From NCBI GenBank assembly GCA_013361015.1, contig JABWAN010000129.1:1-9684 (forward strand): a stretch of 9,684 nt of DNA. The letters run 5' to 3'. This document shows, one piece after another, positions 1-6,156 of the stretch (positions within the stretch are counted from its first letter, which is position 1; each line of letters opens with the position of its first letter). The stretch comes from Candidatus Zhuqueibacterota bacterium. GTDB lineage: Bacteria > Zhuqueibacterota > Zhuqueibacteria > Zhuqueibacterales > Zhuqueibacteraceae. Both the position numbers and the translations under genes were made by a program. The notes under the pieces were generated by a model, which saw only the letters and a program-made list of their open reading frames with translations, was not told where the DNA came from and made no database searches.

Positions 1-184
1 AAATTCTTAGATTTCTTCAAAACCAGCGAATCTACAAAACTGCTTCAACTTCAGTGAGTTAAGCCGGTCTTTGCGAGCGGCAATGCTCGTATTCCCAATG
101 GCACAATTTCTGTTAGTTACACCCAACACAATCCCCGTGATTCGGAGGGAGGCAATAACCAACGAATCGCTTGCGAAGAAAAGT

Positions 185-190
185 GAGGAG
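185..190 (+). promoter_or_regulatory. Ribosome binding site of the first response-regulator gene
   Basis: GAGGAG lies 5 bases before the ATG at 196. It fixes the start, which is also supported by the matching N-terminus of the downstream paralogue (both proteins have P at 3 and PKGT at 5-8). Confidence 0.75.
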
Positions 191-195
191 TCACT

Positions 196-666
196 ATGGT
201 GCCCATACCGAAAGGCACAGTGCTGTTGATCGAGGAGGATTTGCGTCTACAACAATATCTCGCCGTGACGTTGCGTTTGGCCGGGTACGAAGCGCGTTTT
301 GCGCGCGATGCGATGGAGGGTTTTGCCGCTCTGCAAACTTATCACGTTGATGTGATCGCCATAAACTTTCGTTTGCCGGATATGAATTGCCTCCAATTTT
401 TGGAGACCTTGCTGCTGGATAAAAACTATCACAACGCCAAAGGCGTGCCCGTCATCGTTATGACCGCGTTTCCCATTGCGCTAAACGAGAAGTGGCGTCT
501 GTATCGCATGGGCGTGAAAGCGGTTTTTCTCAAAGAGAACGGTTTCGAGGAGATGGTGGCTCTGCTCCAACGCGAGTTGGACACGCATGGCAAGGTGCTC
601 CCGCTGCACGCGCGGCCCCGGCCGCAAAAAGCTCAGCCCAATTATTTGTCGTATTTGGAAGAATAG
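196..666 (+). CDS. Degenerate response-regulator receiver protein, no phosphoacceptor Asp and no output domain
   Basis: A 156-residue protein made almost entirely of a CheY-like receiver domain (about residues 8-128). The acidic pocket is partly kept (E13, E14, D15), as are T90 and K113. The position that accepts phosphate in the family is asparagine, N57 (codon AAC at 364-366). The protein aligns without gaps to the regulator encoded immediately downstream: N57 opposite D57, T90 opposite T90, K113 opposite K113, and P148/Y150/L151 opposite the same residues. It stops after residue 156, exactly where the Fis-type DNA-binding region of the paralogue begins. It is therefore a duplicate that lost both the phosphorylation site and the output domain. 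It could be a phosphorylation-independent binding partner, for instance of the paralogue or a sensor kinase, or a gene in decay. The gap to the next gene is 50 bases, so co-transcription is likely. Confidence 0.85.
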   Translation: MVPIPKGTVLLIEEDLRLQQYLAVTLRLAGYEARFARDAMEGFAALQTYHVDVIAINFRLPDMNCLQFLETLLLDKNYHNAKGVPVIVMTAFPIALNEKWRLYRMGVKAVFLKENGFEEMVALLQRELDTHGKVLPLHARPRPQKAQPNYLSYLEE

Positions 667-716
667 CCATTCGCTTCCCGATTGCTGCGCAAAATTGAAT
701 TGTGTGAGGCCCGGTC

Positions 717-1310
717 ATGATTCCACATCCCAAGGGAACGTTGCTGTTGGTTGAAGACGACACAGCTTTGCAGGAGAATCTTGCGGTGGTTTTTCGCATA
801 GCAGGCTATGACGCGCTGTTTGCTGCGAATGCGCAGGAAGGCTTCGCGGCGTTGGGAGCTTATCAAATTGACCTCGTCGTGCTTGATCATCAACTGCTCG
901 GCACGAACGGGTTGCAGTTTTTCGAAGTGTTGGTCTTCGACCAGCAGTTCTCACACCTGCGCGACTTGCCGGTGGTGGTGTTCACGGGGGTCGCGCTTTC
1001 CGAGGAACAAAAACGCAGCTATTTGCGTTTTGGCGCCAAGGCCATCATCGCCAAAGGCACGGGCTTCAACGATTTGGTGCGCATCATCGATCGCGAAGTC
1101 GAAACTTACAAGCTCATTGCGAATTTCGACCGCATTGCGCCTCGCCGTTTTTCCTTGCCGGAATATTTAAATCACATCGAAAAGCAGATCATTCTGCGCG
1201 CTTTGATCAAAAATCCCGCATGCTCCCAGGACAGCATCGCGAAGGAATTGGGCATACCGCGCTCCACGCTTTCCAGAAAAATGGGCGAATACCAGATTCG
1301 GTTGAAATAG
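717..1310 (+). CDS. Response regulator with receiver and Fis-type helix-turn-helix domain
   Basis: A 197-residue two-domain regulator. The receiver domain (about 8-128) has the full set of expected residues: acidic pair D14/D15, phosphoacceptor D57 (GAT at 885-887), T90 and K113. Residues 148-197 form a Fis/NtrC-type helix-turn-helix (HTH_8 style): a helix at about 153-165, then the pattern SIAKELGI-R-TL-RK-.-Y. There is no AAA+ domain between the two parts, so the layout is that of the RegA/PrrA/ActR class, which binds DNA when phosphorylated by a partner histidine kinase. No kinase gene is visible here. A GAGG site at 706-709, 7 bases before the ATG, supports the start. Just after the end, a 6-bp hairpin (1308-1324, arms TAGCAG/CTGCTA) overlaps the stop codon but has no following T-run, so I do not call it a terminator. 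The target genes cannot be told from sequence. Confidence 0.9.
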   Translation: MIPHPKGTLLLVEDDTALQENLAVVFRIAGYDALFAANAQEGFAALGAYQIDLVVLDHQLLGTNGLQFFEVLVFDQQFSHLRDLPVVVFTGVALSEEQKRSYLRFGAKAIIAKGTGFNDLVRIIDREVETYKLIANFDRIAPRRFSLPEYLNHIEKQIILRALIKNPACSQDSIAKELGIPRSTLSRKMGEYQIRLK

Positions 1311-1412
1311 CAGGATGGCTGCTAAAAACTCGCCTCCTCTCAGATTTTGTCTTGCACGTTAGCTCTGCAGCGCAATGAGCTGTGACTCATGACCAGGAAA
1401 GGCAGGGACGCC

Positions 1413-1655
1413 ATGGAAGTGGTCAACATTCAGCCGTGCCCACTATGCAGCGGGCACAAAAAGGTTTTTCAAGAGACGTTGTTTCGGGAAGCACTGCGCA
1501 CCAGCGACAAGAAGGAGAAGCGCATGCTCACAACCACTAGTTTCGTGCGCGATTGTTCGGTGTGTGCGGGAAATGGTTGGGTAAAAAGCTCGATGATGGA
1601 GAGCGCCAAACACGAAGCGGAGGCTTGGCGCTTACAAGGCATTTGTCGTTATTGA
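1413..1655 (+). CDS. Small four-cysteine zinc-ribbon protein, DnaJ zinc-finger-like
   Basis: An 80-residue protein from the ATG at 1413. An in-frame ATG at 1389 would give 88 residues but has no ribosome site, whereas AGGGA at 1404-1408 precedes 1413 by 4 bases. It has two CxxC knuckles, CPLCSG (C9, C12) and CSVCAGNG (C48, C51), separated by 35 residues rich in Lys, Arg and Glu. The CxxCxGxG form of the second knuckle is that of the DnaJ cysteine-rich domain, and the four cysteines would make one zinc site. No J domain or other module is present. Proteins of this kind are often adaptors or uncharacterised. It lies 102 bases after the response regulator on the same strand and before an intrinsic terminator at 1790-1809, so it may be the last gene of the same transcript. 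Function is unknown; that the frame is real rests on the paired motifs and codon use. Confidence 0.65.
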   Translation: MEVVNIQPCPLCSGHKKVFQETLFREALRTSDKKEKRMLTTTSFVRDCSVCAGNGWVKSSMMESAKHEAEAWRLQGICRY

Positions 1656-1669
1656 AAGTCCATCTGCTC

Positions 1670-1803
1670 GCTTGCGAAGGCCAAAAGCCTGTCTGCCTCA
1701 GCGTGCCGTTTGCACAAATTAGGACCGATGGTTGCAGCGACTTTAGGACGTGCAGCGCTGGTACTCAAGCTCTGTGAAGATAGCGCTGGAGGCTTTCGCA
1801 AGC
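1670..1803. repeat. Imperfect 13-base inverted repeat enclosing the 3' non-coding gap
   Basis: The left arm GCTTGCGAAGGCC (1670-1682) is complementary to GGCTTTCGCAAGC (1791-1803) at 12 of 13 positions; the remaining pair is a G-T wobble in RNA. The arms enclose 108 bases with no convincing gene. The right arm is also part of the intrinsic terminator hairpin, so the long-range pairing and the terminator are mutually exclusive. No flanking target-site duplication is visible. Confidence 0.45.
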
Positions 1804-1809
1804 TTTTTT
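1790..1809 (+). terminator. Intrinsic terminator closing the regulator/zinc-ribbon transcript
   Basis: Stem AGGCTT (1790-1795), loop TCGC, stem AAGCTT (1800-1805, one G-T pair), followed directly by T residues to 1809, six consecutive T in all. It acts on the plus strand, after the zinc-ribbon gene and 11 bases before the end of the convergent minus-strand operon. Read on the minus strand it lacks a following T-run, so it should not terminate that side. Confidence 0.6.
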
Positions 1810-1820
1810 CAACGGAACAA

Positions 1821-3263
1821 TTAAGGCATGGCATTTTTCGCGGCATCATTTAAAGCGGGAATTTCCATGACACAGTAGAGGTTTTGCTGCTCGCGGCGGA
1901 CAAAAATGACCACGGCCTGCCCGGGCTGCGCCGCGGACATTTTCGCGCGAAAATCTTTGACGCTCACCACACTCTTGCCCTCCCATTCTTGAACAATATC
2001 GCCTATGCGCATGCCGGCAAGATCAGCCTCGCTGCCGGCCAGAACGTCTGCAACGACGACGCCGCGCGTATTCGACGGAAGCAGGCGTTTGTGCAAGAAA
2101 GCCGGCGTGAGCGCATTTACTGCCAGGCCGTATTTATGAGACGAACGAATCGGGCTTGCAGCCGGTTCAAGCTCAGGCGCGGCCATGGCTGATTGCGACT
2201 CAGCCACGGTCACTTGCAGCGTCATTTCTGCGCCGGCGCGTAAGATTGAGATCGGCACGGTCGTTCCCGGTTTGGTCGAAGCAACCAGTTCCCGCAATGC
2301 TAGCATATTCGCGGTTTGCTGCTCGCGGAACTTAATGATCACATCACCGCGCTGCAAACCCGCACGCGCGGCTGCACCCTCCACTTTAGTCTCCGTCACT
2401 AAAACGCCGTTGGTATCTTGCAGTCGCAAGCCCCTCGCGAGAGTGGCGCTCAAATCTTGCGTTTGAATTTCCAGGGCACCGCGGGCAAATTTTCCTTCCG
2501 CGATGATGTGGCGCATCACTTCACGGGCCATGTTTATGGGGATGGCATAACTGATACCCGCAACCGGCTCAGGCAAATTCACCTGCGTGTTGATGCCAAC
2601 CAGCCGCCCTTGCAAATCCACCAATGCCCCGCCGATATTATGGGAATTGATCACCGCATCGGTCTGCAACAAGTCTTCGGGCTCCGCTAGCCAGGTGTTC
2701 GCTCTGCCTTTGACGCTGATAATGCCTGCGGTCACAGTGTGACGTTCCACGGCAACGTTACCCACGGTTACTACCCATTGCCCGAGGCGCACATCTTCAG
2801 AGTTGCCCTGGCGAATGCCCTTCAAACCGGAAGCAGAAATCTTTATCACCGCAACGCCCGTGAGCGCATCATAGCCCAAAACTTCCCCGATGAAAGTTTT
2901 TTTGTTGTTCAAAGTTGCCGTAACCTGCCTGGCTTCGCGCACAAGTCCAGCCGTGGTGAGAATGTACCCATCCGGCGACATGAGCACGCCAGAGCCTTGC
3001 GTATGAAGAGGAGGAAAGGAAGAATCATTCGTGGATAAAGGCTGCAGAGTGACAACGAAAGGCTCGCATTGCGTTGCCACCCGCTCGAAGAGTTCGGTCA
3101 GATCATCAACGTTGCGATCGCGAGGCGGCACCATTGTGGCGATGGTTTGAGAACCTTCCTCCGGCTTTTCCTTGCGAATCAAATCACGCATCACCAGCCC
3201 GATAAATAGCCCGAGCGCGACCAATGCGAGCGCCCACCCTCCGGCGTTCTTGCTTTCAAACAT
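1821..3263 (-). CDS. Membrane-anchored HtrA/DegP-like protein, catalytic triad lost (predicted pseudoprotease)
   Basis: A 480-residue protein with the full HtrA layout: an uncleaved N-terminal membrane anchor (about 9-25, then basic residues), a trypsin-like domain (about 55-250) and two PDZ domains (about 260-355 and 378-468). The fold motifs are easy to align: GSGVL-SPDGYILT (90-103), the G-A-TV-AGI--V-GR strand region (169-187) and TDA-IN--N-GG-LV (201-215). The three catalytic positions are all substituted: glycine at 106 where HtrA has His, glycine at 136 where it has Asp, and isoleucine at 210 where it has Ser (codons at 2946-2948, 2856-2858 and 2634-2636). The reading frame is otherwise intact. 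I infer a periplasmic, inner-membrane-tethered protein that binds peptides or partners without cleaving them. It lies 33 bases after the 128-aa gene, with AAAGGAG at 3274-3280 as its ribosome site. Alternative: a relative recently inactivated and not yet decayed. Confidence 0.9.
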   Translation of the reverse strand: MFESKNAGGWALALVALGLFIGLVMRDLIRKEKPEEGSQTIATMVPPRDRNVDDLTELFERVATQCEPFVVTLQPLSTNDSSFPPLHTQGSGVLMSPDGYILTTAGLVREARQVTATLNNKKTFIGEVLGYDALTGVAVIKISASGLKGIRQGNSEDVRLGQWVVTVGNVAVERHTVTAGIISVKGRANTWLAEPEDLLQTDAVINSHNIGGALVDLQGRLVGINTQVNLPEPVAGISYAIPINMAREVMRHIIAEGKFARGALEIQTQDLSATLARGLRLQDTNGVLVTETKVEGAAARAGLQRGDVIIKFREQQTANMLALRELVASTKPGTTVPISILRAGAEMTLQVTVAESQSAMAAPELEPAASPIRSSHKYGLAVNALTPAFLHKRLLPSNTRGVVVADVLAGSEADLAGMRIGDIVQEWEGKSVVSVKDFRAKMSAAQPGQAVVIFVRREQQNLYCVMEIPALNDAAKNAMP

Positions 3264-3273
3264 AATGCAGACT

Positions 3274-3280
3274 CTCCTTT
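3274..3280 (-). promoter_or_regulatory. Ribosome binding site of the HtrA-like gene
   Basis: AAAGGAG on the minus strand, 10 bases before the ATG at 3263. It lies in the 33-base gap between the two genes, which supports independent translation from a shared transcript. Confidence 0.7.
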
Positions 3281-3296
3281 TAGAGAAAACCCTTGC

Positions 3297-3683
3297 TTAG
3301 GTAGCGCCGGCCGCAGCGCTTGGAACTTTGCCACAGTCACAAAATTTATCCAAGCCGAGTTTCACCATGATCGAGGCGAGCAAGACCACGGGCGCGTTCT
3401 GCGGCATGAAACGATTGCTCAAAATTTCTGCAAGTACAATGGCAAGCGTTTCTTGGTTTTGAAAAGTGTAATCTTGCCGGCGTTCACACCAATTCCATTC
3501 CACACAAATCTTTTGGCGCAAACTCGGCTGCAGGCTATTCCACAAAGAGCCGAGTCCACGCGTCGCGCCGCTGCGCATGAGACGTCCCGGTTCTTCTTTG
3601 TAGCTCTCCAACTCGACCAACAGTTCATCTAATGAGCGCGCTAAATAGGCCTGCGCGGCTTGCGTTTGCTCATTGCTCTCCAT
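3297..3683 (-). CDS. Conserved-looking protein of unknown function, first gene of the HtrA-like operon
   Basis: A 128-residue protein that I do not recognise. It has no signal peptide; a mid-length hydrophobic segment at about 98-110 is followed at once by a charged, cysteine-containing tail. It looks mainly helical: an acidic amphipathic stretch at 10-32, a central Trp-rich part (W48, W62, W64) and a helix around 79-90. Cysteines are at 60, 66, 115 and 117, the last two as CDC, a possible metal or redox pair. The start is supported by AGGGAG near 3693-3698, 9 bases upstream, and by a well-placed promoter at 3716-3744. It is the promoter-proximal gene of a two-gene unit with the HtrA-like pseudoprotease, so the two are probably made together. 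It could be a cytoplasmic partner or regulator of the membrane protein; that is inference from position only. Confidence 0.75.
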   Translation of the reverse strand: MESNEQTQAAQAYLARSLDELLVELESYKEEPGRLMRSGATRGLGSLWNSLQPSLRQKICVEWNWCERRQDYTFQNQETLAIVLAEILSNRFMPQNAPVVLLASIMVKLGLDKFCDCGKVPSAAAGAT

Positions 3684-3715
3684 ACCCGTCGTCTCCCTTG
3701 ATTCGTTTCGACGTG

Positions 3716-3744
3716 ATGATAACTTTTTTGCGCAGAAATTGCAA
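3716..3744 (-). promoter_or_regulatory. Sigma-70-type promoter of the unknown protein/HtrA-like operon
   Basis: On the minus strand: -35 TTGCAA (3739-3744, 4 of 6), a 17-base spacer, then -10 TATCAT (3716-3721, 5 of 6). Transcription would start near 3709, giving a leader of about 25 bases that contains the ribosome site. Confidence 0.55.
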
Positions 3745-4030
3745 CTGGGAATTTAGAGTCTTGCGCTCGCCAATGTATGTGCATGCCTGGAAAGTGCTTG
3801 ATCTCGGCAGGGCGGAAATGCCGCAGGCATTGGTGGAAAACGTAGCGCAGTCACTTCTAAATGGCACCGAGGCCTATCGCAAAGCCTAGTTGGACTTTTC
3901 ATTATGCCACGACGTGTGCTTTTGCTTTTTGAAATCTGCGCAGCGCTTTATGTCACCTCGGTGCACTAGCCCCCTCGGTAAACAAGCGGAGATGGCACTC
4001 AAGAACGGGCAGCGCCAAAGCAAAAAGAAA

Positions 4031-4044
4031 ACGCGGCGCCGCGT
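4031..4044. repeat. Perfect 14-base GC-rich palindrome
   Basis: ACGCGGC followed at once by its reverse complement GCCGCGT. It lies 65 bases upstream of the -35 element of the transglutaminase promoter. It could be a dimeric regulator site or chance; nothing in the sequence decides. Confidence 0.3.
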
Positions 4045-4108
4045 TGCCTCGGAAGCCGGGCGGCTGCCACATGTAGCTGAGGGCATTACGCAGAGCGCTT
4101 ACGCCGGC

Positions 4109-4137
4109 TTGACTTTCTCCGCTGACTTTGCTACCAT
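4109..4137 (+). promoter_or_regulatory. Sigma-70-type promoter of the transglutaminase-like gene
   Basis: -35 TTGACT (4109-4114, 5 of 6), a 17-base spacer and -10 TACCAT (4132-4137, 4 of 6). Transcription would start near 4144, about 32 bases before the ATG at 4176. This also argues against the upstream in-frame start at 4128, which falls between the two promoter elements. Confidence 0.6.
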
Positions 4138-4163
4138 CGCGACACTTAGCAACGAATCATCTC

Positions 4164-4169
4164 AAGGAG
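4164..4169 (+). promoter_or_regulatory. Ribosome binding site that sets the transglutaminase-like start
   Basis: AAGGAG with 6 bases to the ATG at 4176. It selects 4176 over the longer frame beginning at 4128 and leaves a clean signal peptide at the N-terminus. Confidence 0.8.
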
Positions 4170-4175
4170 CAACTC

Positions 4176-5903
4176 ATGCCCAGCCTCAAGTTTCGCCTCG
4201 CCCTGTTTTTTTCAGCGCTGCTTGCGTTCTTTGTCACCCACACACCGGCGGAGAATTACGTGCTAGCCGGAAAGCAAAATTCGCGCATCCAATACGAACT
4301 GTCGCAGCGCATCGTTCCGATGAGCGGAATGAAGTCGCTGATCATCAGCACCGTCGTGCCGGCCACCTTCAAATCGCCGACGTACAATCAAGAAGTCAGC
4401 GACGTGCGTTTTGATTTCCAGCCGCAGCCCACGAATCAAGAAGAGAAACTCGATGCACGCGGCAACAAAGTCATCACCGCGACGTGGTCGATGCCCACTG
4501 CGCCCATTACTGCGAGTGTTGCACTCACCGCAACGAATTGGCTGCAACTCACGCCGCTTTCAACTTCCACGCCGTTCCCCGTCAGTGCAATCGCAGGCCC
4601 GGAGCGTACTTATTTGCAAGCGACCAAGCAAGTGCCTGCAAACGACCCGCGCATTCTGGCCAAGGCCAAAGAGTTGACGAACGGCGTGACCACGGAATTC
4701 GATGCGGTGCAACGCGTGCTCGCTTGGGTGATCGACCACATGTCGTATGTGCTCGTTCCGGAAAGTTACGACGCCATGTATTCGTTCGAGACCGGCAAGG
4801 GCAATTGCCAAAACTATTCGCATCTCGCTGCGGCGCTGCTGCGTTCCGTCGGCGTGCCCGTGCGCGTGGTCAATGGCGTCACGCTTAAGAAAACGTACGA
4901 TGCCCGCGTGGGAGGCGGCAACCTCACGCTCGGCATGGCGCAGGGCCGGCATTCGTGGATCGACGTGTATTTTCCCGATCTCGGCTGGGTGCCGTTTGAT
5001 CCGCAGCAATCGCAGCTTTTCACCAGCAACCGCTACATTCGCATCGAGGTCGGCCTCGATAATGAAGAGACCACGCAAGACGGTTTGATTCGCTGGACGG
5101 TCGCGCGCGGCGTGCAAGGCCAGCCCGAATTTGAAGAGTCGATCAATGCGGACTTTCCGCTCGATGAAACCTCCATCACGGCCAAGCGCCAAAGCTATGG
5201 CCCGAAAAGTTTATTGCTCTCGCCGGAAGTGAAAGCAACCTTTGTGCCCTATGTCGCCGTTGCCACGCCGCCTCCTCCCCCTCCGCAAGAAACGCCGAAA
5301 GAGGTTCCCAAGGTTGATACACCGAAGCCCGCACCGGTCGATAAACCTGTCATCTTTGGCAACCTCGAATTTCCGGAGGGCGTGAACTTCGCGTTCGTGC
5401 GTGAAGTGGCGACCACTAGCGAAGGCACGCAAGAGTTGCGTAAAAATTTCTTGGTTGAGACCGCGGAATACGTCACGCGCTCCGCACAATACGCGCAGGT
5501 GTTTGTGCTGAAGGAACCGTTGGAGTTGCGACGCATCGCGCTCGCTCTGCAAAAATACGGTGGTGAAGGCTCATTGTGGATAGAAATTCTGAAAGACGAA
5601 AACGCTTTGCCGGGCGCACGTCTCGCGACGAGCGAGTTTGTGTCCGTGGAAAGAATGAGCAGCCGCCCCGGCTATCGCTGGCAGCCGTTCGATTTCTCCA
5701 AATCCAAATTGCAGCTCGCGCCCGGACGCTATTGGATCGCGCTCGGCTTCACCGGCTCGCCCGTGGTGAATTGGTTTTATTCCTACGGCAAACCCGTAGG
5801 CCCCAGCGACGGCACGCGCTACAAAACTATCTTCGACGAGACGTGGAGCAACAGCTTGTCGTTCGAGTTTAATTATCGCGTGGAAGGAATGGGCGGGAAG
5901 TAA
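4176..5903 (+). CDS. Exported transglutaminase-like (Cys-His-Asp) protein with C-terminal beta-rich domain
   Basis: A 575-residue secreted protein. Residues 1-25 form a signal peptide (basic start, hydrophobic 8-20, likely cleavage near the ATP-A-like stretch at 23-26). An N-terminal region (about 27-150) reads as beta-strands and is followed by a transglutaminase-core domain (about 155-300). Its triad is complete: C211 in GKGNCQNYSHLA, H259 in GRHSWIDVYFP and D275 in WVPFDPQ. In bacteria this fold is mostly a cysteine protease or amidase, less often a crosslinking enzyme, so the substrate is unknown. A proline/lysine linker with six consecutive prolines (365-370) leads to a C-terminal domain (about 392-570). 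That domain has the pattern of surface beta-sandwich modules: a solvent-exposed strand with LRRIALALQK, WIEI--D-N--PG--LATS, and LAPGRYWIAL, resembling choice-of-anchor or carbohydrate-binding-like domains. It probably acts in the periplasm or at the cell surface. It has its own promoter and good ribosome site. Confidence 0.85.
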   Translation: MPSLKFRLALFFSALLAFFVTHTPAENYVLAGKQNSRIQYELSQRIVPMSGMKSLIISTVVPATFKSPTYNQEVSDVRFDFQPQPTNQEEKLDARGNKVITATWSMPTAPITASVALTATNWLQLTPLSTSTPFPVSAIAGPERTYLQATKQVPANDPRILAKAKELTNGVTTEFDAVQRVLAWVIDHMSYVLVPESYDAMYSFETGKGNCQNYSHLAAALLRSVGVPVRVVNGVTLKKTYDARVGGGNLTLGMAQGRHSWIDVYFPDLGWVPFDPQQSQLFTSNRYIRIEVGLDNEETTQDGLIRWTVARGVQGQPEFEESINADFPLDETSITAKRQSYGPKSLLLSPEVKATFVPYVAVATPPPPPPQETPKEVPKVDTPKPAPVDKPVIFGNLEFPEGVNFAFVREVATTSEGTQELRKNFLVETAEYVTRSAQYAQVFVLKEPLELRRIALALQKYGGEGSLWIEILKDENALPGARLATSEFVSVERMSSRPGYRWQPFDFSKSKLQLAPGRYWIALGFTGSPVVNWFYSYGKPVGPSDGTRYKTIFDETWSNSLSFEFNYRVEGMGGK

Positions 5904-5934
5904 TGCGAATCGCTGATTCAATGACAGACAACAG

Positions 5935-6153
5935 TTGCTGAATTTGAAATTTGTTTTATATTCGACCCCGTGCTATCGTCGCGGGCCGCGCGGCAAGAAA
6001 CGCAAGGACGAAGACGTGTACAAGGCTTATGGCCAGACCGAGACAGGACGATATCTCTTTGTAGCATTCATTTACAAACTTGATCATCGCGCTTTGATTC
6101 TAAGTGCGCGGGATATGAATGAAAACGAACGAGACTTATACCGAAAGGGTTGA
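5935..6153 (+). pseudogene. BrnT-like toxin, probably truncated at the 5' end
   Basis: A 72-residue frame whose last two-thirds match the C-terminal half of BrnT-like RelE-fold ribonuclease toxins: a Gly/Lys/Arg loop (16-24), DEDVYKAYGQTETGRYLFV (25-43), then ALILSARDMNENERDLY (53-69), the usual ISAR---..ER..Y ending. The N-terminal 30-40 residues of the family, which carry the WD/H-GV helix, are absent. The frame is open only back to an in-frame TGA at 5914-5916, contains no ATG, would have to start at TTG 5935 and has no ribosome site. Only 31 bases separate it from the transglutaminase stop codon, so the missing part was probably deleted. It ends 3 bases before the ATG of the antitoxin-like gene, the usual toxin-then-antitoxin order of BrnT/BrnA loci. 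It is probably inactive; a short translated relic is possible. Confidence 0.55.
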
Positions 6154-6156
6154 GAT

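Larger units (their letters stand above)
3684..4175. other. Divergent intergenic region, 492 bases, no convincing gene
   Basis: This region separates the minus-strand HtrA-like operon from the plus-strand transglutaminase gene and holds a promoter for each. Open frames inside it (for example 3774-3889 and 3992-4130 on the plus strand) have no ribosome site and no recognisable motif. A perfect 14-base palindrome, ACGCGGCGCCGCGT, is at 4031-4044. I see no RNA gene or terminator. About 330 bases between the two promoters remain unexplained. Confidence 0.6.

Noticed and set aside
1..62. Possible 3' end of an upstream gene, frame 1 ending at TGA 55-57 or frame 3 ending at TAA 60-62
   Set aside because: Two frames are open over this short stretch and neither gives a recognisable C-terminus, so I cannot choose one.
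100..116. TGGCAC-N5-CTGTT resembling half of a sigma-54 promoter before the first regulator gene
   Set aside because: The -24 half matches but the -12 half lacks the required GC, so it is not supported.
1389..1412. Longer zinc-ribbon start at ATG 1389
   Set aside because: It has no ribosome site, and the extra eight residues carry no motif; the ATG at 1413 has AGGGA just upstream.
3632..3889. Plus-strand 85-aa open frame
   Set aside because: It overlaps the start of the minus-strand 128-aa gene and its promoter and has no ribosome site. The C-terminal part reads somewhat protein-like but matches nothing I know.
4128..4175. N-terminal extension of the transglutaminase-like protein
   Set aside because: The start lies between the -35 and -10 elements, and AAGGAG points to 4176, where the signal peptide begins.
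3890..4414. Plus-strand 174-aa open frame
   Set aside because: It runs through the transglutaminase promoter and then out of frame through its signal peptide region; the composition is Arg/Ser-rich shadow translation.
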